Origin: Pollenia angustigena | Taxonomy: Eukaryota; Arthropoda; Insecta; Diptera; Polleniidae | Assembly: GCA_930367215.1 (NCBI GenBank) | Contig: OV884059.1 | Span: forward strand, 244,713,803 to 244,777,802 | Direction: 5' to 3' | Length of the DNA stretch: 64,000 bases | Part shown: in pieces, positions 56,406 through 64,000 of the stretch | How positions within the stretch are numbered: position 1 is the stretch's first letter | Layout: every line of letters starts with the position of its first letter | Program-made: the position numbers and the translations under genes | The notes under the pieces: generated by a model | Database searches by the model: none | What the model was told of the DNA's origin: nothing | What the model saw: the letters and a program-made list of their open reading frames with translations, nothing else

Positions 56406-56637
56406 GTTACAACTAGCGTTGTCAGCCGATTAAGAATAATTCGATTAATCGATCAAACAAAACCAAACTCTTGTTCGATTAATTTTAAAACGGCGATTTT
56501 CGAATAACGAATAAATCGATTAATTAATGTCGATTAATCGAATAATTTTTTTTATTAAAAAATAAATAAAAGCTTTGAAATAGATTTATTCTGATACGTT
56601 TTTAATGATAATTCAGCACATTAATGATGATTTTATA

Positions 56638-57373
56638 AAGGGCGGTCCAACCAAAACGCACGATGTTAATTGTAAATAAAGCATAAAGTTTTCAGAGAAT
56701 ATTTTTTATTGTTATAGAAAGATCTATAACAATTATGTTTGAAACAAAATATCGGCCAAATGCTTACCTCTTTCCGATGGCCCATATTTTCAATGATTCT
56801 GAGACAAAATGAAGGTTCTATATCGTTAATGTGCTGAATTATCTATCCTTTAGCTCTTGAATTGTTCTTGGCTTATTGACGTACAATTTTTCTTTTAACA
56901 CGACCATTGAAAGAGCCAAAAGAGCTGGAACCACATATCTTCCATGTTCATATCCTCAATTTCTGGCTACAATAAGTCCGTTATCATGTCGTGATATCTT
57001 ACACCATTTTCGAAGAAATGCGGCTTGATGAGGCCACCAGCCCATCAACGAGCTGCGCGTGCATGCACAGTTGTTTTCACATTTCCTACAGACCCGGTTT
57101 GCTGAAATTACCACACAATTCTCCCGATTGTGGACACATTTAGTCTATTATGCTGACCAAAAAAACCACGAAGTGCCCGAAATGCGTTTGGATTTGAACG
57201 CCCATTTTCGTAAAAGTCTTTAACAAACATAACGCGCTGCTCAATTGTGTACCTTTCCATGGTTAAATTTGTCAAACACTAAAACAGAGAAATGTCAAAT
57301 TAAGTTTGTCAAAAAAATTGACAATAAAGTGCGACTCACAATTAACATCGTTCATTATGGTTGGACCACCCTT
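56638..57373 (-). mobile_element. mariner element, internally deleted
   Basis: TA (56636-56637 and 57374-57375) flanks 36-bp inverted ends, AAGGGCGGTCCAACCAAAAC with CGATGTTAATTGT inside, and on the right AAGGGTGGTCCAACCATAAT reversed. Minus-strand coding starts at ATG 57260 (MERYTIEQRVMFVKDFYENG, then FRALRGFFGQHNRLNVSTI), is interrupted by stops, jumps to WAGGLIKPHFFENG and ends near 56790-56850 (ELKD..FSTLTI, then a stop). Most of the catalytic region is deleted and stops are present, so it is non-autonomous. Confidence 0.9.
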
Positions 57374-57479
57374 TAAAACAAATTTTGAAAAGTTAAAAAA
57401 TATTGTAGCCATAGCCCTGATTGTAATTAATCTCAATGTTTAGTAAGCAAAAAGCGTGTAAAGTACTCATAGTATTTAA

Positions 57480-58855
57480 AACAAGTAACAGTGCTATATT
57501 CGGCTGTGCCGAATCTTATATATCCTTCACCATTGTGCGAGCAGAATACAGAGCAACTAAATAATTTTTACATATACATACATATTTACAATACCTAAAA
57601 CTTCATTATAAATAAAATTTAAAATCGTTTTTAGAACATAAAAAAAAAAAAAATATAAAAAAAAAATTTCTTTTGAAAAAACCAAGATTCGAACCAGGGA
57701 ACTCTCAGTTTCTAACTTAACACACCCCCTAGACAACTGAACCATGAAGGAACGTTAATCGAATATCATTAAAATGAAAGATGGCACGTTTACTGTTCAC
57801 AAAATTCAACACAGATGAGTTGAAATTACTTTTGTTGTTATTGTTCACCGCAATAGCAAAGTTGGGAAATATATTCACCAAAATAGTTTGTGCCATGTAT
57901 GTATGTGTGTTTGTTTGTTTTCTTTTATCTTTTGGCGAGTTTTTAAGTAAAAAAAAAACACAAAAATTCCTAGTTTCTATTTGTAAAAATTATTTCGTTA
58001 AATAGATGAAATAATAAAGAAGGGTGGTAACGAAAATCATATTGGGCATTATGCTAGTATATGTAATTAATTGAAAGGGGGGTTCTCTCCTCATATGGAC
58101 CCAGAATATATGTACTTTCTAGGGTCTTAGATCAATATTGTAGAAATTACAAACGGAATGACAAACAAGATCTATGGTTCCCGAAAATGGGTATTTTTCA
58201 AAAAAAATTAATATTTTGGTCATAACTTTTTCGTATCTGAACCGATTTTCTCGAGTTTTTCAGAAAATATTTTCTACTAAAAATTTCCGATCTTTTGATA
58301 TACAAGGCGTAACCATAGGTCATATTACAGTAAATAAATTCAGGTTATTATACAATTTTTAAAGTTTTTTGTATGAGGGGTACCACGCCCACTTCTCCAA
58401 CCCCGCCCACATTTTGTGTGTTGGTGTGTATTTATAACTTGAATGTTTGCACCTAATTTAGAAACTTTGGCACTTGCCGTTCTCCAGAAATACAGAAAAA
58501 AGCAATAAAAATACAACAACAAGGGATTTTTGGAAAAAATTACAGGCAGTCGTGGTTTTTTGGTCATATCTCAGCCATTTGTGGACCGATCTTGCTGAAT
58601 TTCAATAGCACGAAATGGTAGACTATATGTGACATAAATGTGAAACAACCTAGCCGCTATCATGTCTGGAATCTCCGGGACAGACGGACGGACAGACGGA
58701 AGGACATGGTTAAATCAAGTTCTCTCCTCATAAGGATCCAGAATATATATACTTTATAGGGTCTTAGATCAATATTGTAGAAATTACAAACGGAATGACA
58801 AACTTATATATACCCTTTTCAACCTGAGGTGAAGGGTATAAAAAGTATTTTATAT
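57480..58855 (-). repeat. dispersed repeat R2, long reverse copy
   Basis: It starts AACAGTGCTATATTCGGC and GTGCCGAATCTTATATATCC, with TTCACCATTGTG. It contains two copies of a CCAGAATATAT...TCTTAGATCAATATTGTAGA block (58102-58150 and 58738-58790) and GGACAGACGGACGGACAGAC. It ends ATATATACCCTTTTCAACC and GGTGAAGGGTATAAAAAG. It is inserted in the hAT at 56414-59085. No protein is recognisable. Confidence 0.7.
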
Positions 58856-59630
58856 TCTTATTAAACAAATATTTGACAAGCAATCATAAAAGAAGATAGT
58901 TGTAGATGAATGGAACGGAATGGTATCAATTTAAAATATGTAAATTTTTTGTAATAATATTTTTTATGCGTTATTCTCATCGATTAATCGAATAATTTTT
59001 TAGATTTAATCGTTCGATCGAACGAACAAAAACATTTATTTGAATTATTCGAACAAAGTTGAAAGGCGAATAATTGACAACTCTAGTTACAACCCTTCCA
59101 ACGGATTAAAATTAATAACTATTAAGATAATATGTTTATTATAAATTATAAATTTTATATACACATATTCAAAATTCTTTGGTTTGCTTAATTTTGAAAG
59201 TTTTTTAAAAACAAATTTCATTTTTGACTTTTCTGACACTAAAATTTGTTTATTTTATGTAAGTTATATAAAGTAAAATCCAAATAACACCCACACGTGT
59301 ACTGAAAACTGTTAATTGTAGTGCAATACCAAGGCGTATTCATGTATACTACAACAAGTAACAACACCAAAAACACAACATTGTATTTTATATGTCAAAA
59401 ACACAAGTAACTGTTGACATTCCTCCCTCTAATTTAGAAAAAAAGTAGCAGAGCTGTGCTCTCAACACCACCTGGCTTTTCAAATACTTAAGTTTAAGGC
59501 AAAAGAAAAATAACTGAAAATATGACCTGTACAAAAAATCAGTATTTTTTGGTAGCTTGTATTTTAAACAACAACCATAATAGTTAAAAAATAAAAATAT
59601 TTGGAAACTAACTATATCGACCCCTTTGCA

Positions 59631-60429
59631 CGAAATTATCGTATGTTACAAAAACCAAATTTTACAGGACAGCTTTTTTTCTGCATTCGCTTGCCATACA
59701 ACATGAAAATATACATTCGATTTTTGGAGCAACGAAGTGGAATTCGCCTACAATATTTTGTCAGGTGACGTCTCTCTGAATGTAGAACAAGATTGCATCA
59801 AAAACTCAATTTCAAAAAATTGGCATATGGGCATTTCCATTTTTACGTGTCGTGATATTTGTACCACAAAATTAAAAAAAATTAAATGAAGAAGTCAATT
59901 TTGTAAAAAGGGTTTTTATATATACAAAGTAATGAAGTAGCACTATATTCAGAAAAAATTTCAGCAATCGACGCTAAGGATTTGCAGATATAAGCAAAAA
60001 TATGCGCTGGCGTGACGTTAAAAAAACGGAAGTGTATTTTGACTTGCATTACAAAACTGAATAAGACTGCGAATTGAGCAAGATGTTTTGTATAAAACCT
60101 TTTTTAGTAAGATTTGGACTTATATAGATTTATTTTTCAAGCTTCCAAATTTCAAAATCTTTGATCGTTTAAAGGTATGTACATATGGGCATTTTTAGCG
60201 AAAAGTCTACTTTTTTTCATGTTACGCCAGAATGCAAAAAAGCTTGTATTTTAGAACCATGTTTTTCAAATGTTATCCCTTTTGTTACAAAGCTAGTTCC
60301 GCTTTACACCAAAATATAAAAAAGTAAACTATACATATAAAATTGTTTGAGAAACAATTAAAATTACTTCTGGCGTTACGTGACAAAAAGTAGACTTTTC
60401 GCTGGAACTGCCCATATACGATAATTTCG
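59631..60429. mobile_element. TIR element with CGAAATTATCGTAT ends
   Basis: CGAAATTATCGTATG at the left is inverted at the right (CATATACGATAATTTCG). A second inverted pair of about 48 bp lies inside: ATATGGGCATTTTTAGCGAA at 60183 with AGTCTACTTTTT, against 60370-60417. CATATGGGCATTTCC also occurs near 59824. No TSD was determined. Confidence 0.65.
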
Positions 60430-60784
60430 GTTTTTAACTTAACTGAAAACGATTTTTTAAACCACAATCAGTAACTGTAATAATTTTCTGAGTGTATGAA
60501 ACTCTTGTATTTACTTCGTAGAAGGAATACTGAAATTAACATAAACCGAGAATGGTTTTAAATTTGTCACTTAAAATGATTAAAAATTTTATTGCTACCA
60601 TTAAAAAAATTTTAGAATTTGTCTGCTTAAAAATAAAATAAAATATTGAAAATTAAGCCGTGAAAACCACGTTATGTAAGTTTTAAAATCAATACTTTGA
60701 ATCATTTTTAAAATATGATTTAAAAGTAGAGATATTGATAAAAATAAATTAAAGCATTTTTCTGAAAACGTTCTTTATATTTTT

Positions 60785-62065
60785 GTACCCTACACCACTA
60801 AGTAAGGAGGGCGTACTAAGTTTGTTATTCCTTGTGGAATTTATTAAACATTTATTTATGTATTCTGGGTCCTAAGCAGTTCTAAGTCGATTAGGCTATG
60901 TTCGTCTGTCTGTCCGTCTGTTAAATCAAGCTCACTTCCGAACGACTCAACAGAAAAGAAAAATTGTTTGATTGTTCGCCGAAGCTGTTTGATATTATTA
61001 TTGAATACTATTGATCCAAATGTTAACTAAATGTTTAAGAAAATATGTAAATTAAATGTTCGAGCTTAAGGTCTTATTGTTTTATATAACAACTTTTTTT
61101 AAAATTTATTTTTACCAATATTTCGGCACTTCCTTTGAGTGCCTTCTTCAGGGTTTTTTTTTCTTTAAAACAAAATTAACAATTTTAAAAAACAAAATTA
61201 ACAATAAAATGACAAAATTGAAAAAAAAATTTTGTAATTGAATATAAAAATAATTTTCAATACAAACTAGATCTATTACAATATACATAAATTTTCAACT
61301 TCCGTTTCTATTTTTATAAATTAAATGTCTATAATTTTGTGCTACATTTTCAGTATCTGACTTAAAATTAATTAGACCTTAAGCTCGAACATTTTATTTA
61401 CATATTAAAATAATAAAGGTGGAATAAAAATACATATGATATGTTTAAGAAAATTTTTATTTTTGTAAAAAAAAATAAGTTAAATTTAGTGAAGATCGGT
61501 TCAAAATTTACCATTTTTTCAATATAAAATCGCCTCTTTAAAATACCTTTTAAACGCCTAATACCGAAACAAATCATCATATTTTATCAAAATTAGGTAT
61601 AGAAAAGTTTTATATGACCAGAAATAACATCATAAATTCTTGTGGTGACTGGCCCATCATTTAAAATACACCCAAATAAAGCATACTTTCGAAATAATAG
61701 ACTTAAATTTCACGAATACCGCAACGAATTTAATTTATAGATCCCACATAAAGCCCATTCCTGCAATATGCTCAATATATGTTCACATTTAGCAAACACT
61801 TGTAATTTTTAATAAATATTTTTTTTTGATTTTGCATAACGTTAGCTTGATCAAACAGCATTTAACATTTTATTAATTGCATTATTCTTTATTGCATTAT
61901 TCTTTTTTTTAGTAATAAAACTTTCCAGATCACTCTGAATTTTTTAAACGAAAGTTTTTTGTGATCACGCTTTTTTTTGAATTTTTCTCCAAATATTTGT
62001 TAAGTGTGAACATATCTTTACTCTCAGTGGAGCGTATCAAAGATCCAACACAGCCAATTTAATTA
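60785..62065 (+). repeat. dispersed repeat R2, long copy
   Basis: It starts TTTGTACCCTACACCACTAA and ACTAAGTTTGTTATTCCTTG, then GTATTCTGGGTCC and CGTCTGTCTGTCCGTCTGTT. It ends GCGTATCAAAGATCCAACAC and AGCCAATTT. It matches the copy at 26010-27135 at both ends and holds a nested foldback (61042-61406). Confidence 0.65.
61042..61406. mobile_element. foldback element nested in R2
   Basis: The roughly 38-bp ends AATATGTAAATTAAATGTTC and GAGCTTAAGGTCTTATT are nearly perfectly inverted at the right. The interior carries, on the minus strand, CTGAAGA, a hairpin GGCACT-CAAAGGA-AGTGCC, and GAAA (61151 down to 61121), resembling a hammerhead-type core with one extra base. No protein is encoded. Confidence 0.75.
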
Positions 62066-64000
62066 AATTTAAGAAAATAAAATAATAAAACTAACATTAA
62101 CATCCGGTTTTGTCAGCTCTCGATAAAATTTATTTTTTTTTTTTTTCTTTTTTTTTGGAATGTTTGAAAGAAGGAAATGTTTTTATAAACATTTAAATGA
62201 TTTTGATGTTTTTTATGGCTTTAATGATTTTTTCCCTGTAATTTTAAAAAAAAAAAACAAAGAGTGTCATAATTTCCTTTAAATGTTTTTATACGTATCT
62301 ACATATATTTATGATCAAATGTGGACCGATTTTAAGCAAAAATTTGGTAGACGATTTATGTTGCAGTTAATTATTTTTGCTTATGGGCGCAAAGACTATT
62401 CCAGAAAGAAGTTTGAATGGGGGCTACGCAAAATTATTTACAGATTCTTATAACAACTAAGAGCAGTGTTGTCAGAACTTGATGACTAAATTTACAGAAA
62501 AAAATTTTTATAATAAAATCGTATATAACAGATAAATTTGTTACATAATAAAATCCTTTCTTCATAAAATAACTTAATGAAAATAACATGGAATGAATTT
62601 TAGCATGATTAAAATATTAAAAATTTTATTAAAACCCATAAAGATTTCAACAAACTATTCACATTACTAATAATAAAAAAAAATTAATTAAATAAATATT
62701 CGGTAGTTAGAAATCGTTGAAATTTATACATATTAAGCTGCAGTCAGACGTTCAAGTTTTGATTTTACGTTTTTTACACAATATCGCGTTTATTGCCACT
62801 TAATTAAACTCACTTTGCACATTCAATTTGCAATCAGCTGTTTTTTTTTTTTTTTTTGACTCCAAATTAAAACATCCATTTGGAAAGAGAATTAATTTGA
62901 AAGCTAATTCGCATCAAATTCGCCAAATTCAAAAAAAGGTGTGAAGGACGAAAGAAATTACAACAAGCAAAATTTTTTATATTCCTCAAAAATGCTCTAT
63001 AGCTTTTTTATATGCTTGTGTAATCGTTTGTGTGGTTTATTTGGCCCTAAAGTTTATTGAAGCTTGACACAAAATTTTGATCAAAACTTGATCGTAAGAC
63101 CCCCAAGTAAGTGTCCAACCTTTTAAGTCCAAATCTACTATAAAAAATTAAAAAGTAAATACATATATTTTTAACCAATCTTTTTTAAACTTGTGTATGT
63201 ATGTATTTTTCCATTTGTATACATTCTTAATTCCCTTTAATTCACTTGTTTGTATTTGCCACGTGCATAAGTTATTGTTTTAAATGCGATTTTGAACATT
63301 TTATTAGGGTTGTGATTTTTATTCAATTCGTTTCAATTGTCTCTTTTTTTTAGCAAAAATTACAATTCTTAAAAAATGAAATTCCTTTATTTATTTTTAA
63401 ATAGCTAATCAAGGTTGAAAATACGTAAATAAAATGGCAAAATTTTTTTTAATGGCTAAACAGAGTAAAAATGGATAAGCCTACACAGAAAAAATTATTT
63501 TTCCAATTCAAACAAACAAATTTGTAGAATCAAAAAATTTTTTGTCTGAAATCGGTCCTATAAACAAATTCGCATATTCAAACCATTTATTTGCATTTTG
63601 TTTATTGAAAAAAAAACACCGATTTTTTCAAACAAATAATTTAACTGAATCAAACAAAAAGTTTACTGAAATTCATATAAATTTCAAACAAATAATTTTG
63701 CTGAATCAAACAAAAAAGTTTTTGCACAAGATGAAGGCAGAGCAGAGCGGCCGGCTGGCTTTGAGACACAATTTTTTGTTTGAATTATTTTTGAACGAAG
63801 TCTTATTTATACTCACAATGTTATTCTTCACACTCACTGTTGCTGTATCCTTTCCTTTGCTAAAGAAGAAGTAATGTAACCAAAAACGGGGGCAGACCGA
63901 CTCGATATGTTTTTCGCCATCATTCTATTTTTGTATTTGATGTATTTAACTAAACAGTTTGAAAAAATGGAATACGGGATTTTGTTTTTTTTACCAACTT
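62066..64000. other. AT-rich region with repeat fragments, no gene recognised
   Basis: 62505-62690 is a diverged reverse R1 arm (AATCCTTTCTTCATAAAATA, then AACCCATAAAGATTTCAACA). 62745-63105 may be a MITE, with GTCAGACGTTCAAGTTTTGA and an inverted GATCAAAACTTGATCGTAAG. 63483-63730 resembles one end of the element at 49045 (ACACAGAAAAAATTATTTTT, repeated AATCAAACAAAAA). Poly(T) lies near 62839-62857. Confidence 0.45.

Larger units (their letters stand above)
56414..59085. mobile_element. hAT element carrying two nested insertions
   Basis: A perfect 8-bp duplication GTTACAAC (56406-56413 and 59086-59093) flanks ends TAGCGTTGTCAGCCGATTA and, reversed, TAGAGTTGTCAATTATTCG. The subterminal regions are rich in TCGATTAATCGA palindromes. 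The hAT sequence proper is only about 450 bp (56414-56637 plus about 58860-59085). The rest is a mariner element (56638-57373) and an R2 repeat (57480-58855). No hAT transposase is present. Confidence 0.9.

Noticed and set aside
56414..59085. Interpretation of the whole 56414-59085 block as an autonomous hAT
   Set aside because: Most of its length is nested mariner and R2 sequence; no hAT transposase motifs were seen.
63542..63874. A 110-codon plus-strand frame near the end
   Set aside because: It is composed largely of repeated AATCAAACAAA-type sequence related to the element at 49045; no domain is recognisable.

Overview
This is an AT-rich (roughly 70% A+T) animal nuclear window with almost no conventional genes. 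The splice-site style, the transposon families and a muscomorph-like dispersed repeat that ends in a TATTCGGC / GGGTATAAAA motif suggest a dipteran, probably a calyptrate fly; that placement is inference. The only host gene I can identify is the 3' end of an aldose 1-epimerase (galactose mutarotase) gene on the + strand: two short exons at 9231-9320 and 10146-10244. Its upstream exons were not found and probably lie outside the window.

Most of the rest is a nested archive of DNA transposons. I could delimit many elements by reading both terminal inverted repeats (TIRs) and the target-site duplication (TSD). They include hAT elements with 8-bp TSDs (10757-12636, 19943-21105, 56414-59085), Harbinger-like MITEs with 3-bp TSDs (2302-2530, 7982-8545, 38586-39022, 52914-53123), a pogo/Tigger-like element with TA TSD (31324-32158), Tc1/mariner relics (1350-2655, 3053-3640, 24841-25913, 51065-51780, and 56638-57373 with TA TSD), a foldback/MULE-like element with a 9-bp TSD (17740-18331) and two piggyBac-like relics (32618-33453, 40568-43779).

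The most striking object is a structurally complete Transib element at 43817-47164. It has a perfect 5-bp TSD (CGACG), ends shaped like V(D)J recombination signals (heptamer CACAGTA/CACAGTG, a 23/22-bp spacer, nonamer-like GCAAAAATC), and an uninterrupted 667-residue RAG1-like transposase with the acidic residues, zinc-binding Cys/His pairs and GNSNDGNTSRRFF motif in order. It is the only long open coding sequence in the window. Immediately to its left lies a gutted piggyBac relic whose interior holds about four near-identical 567-bp tandem units. Each unit carries a tRNA-like core (D-arm- and T-arm-like segments) that is also found at the centre of a long foldback at 39632-40006.

Several dispersed repeat families recur. 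R1 is the foldback/tRNA-like family with a CTGATGA...GAAA hairpin motif. R2 is the GGGTATAAAA / TTCGGC family of about 1.1-1.4 kb. R3 has CAGTGTTCGAAAA ends. Regions not listed as elements are AT-rich, low-complexity or unrecognised DNA.
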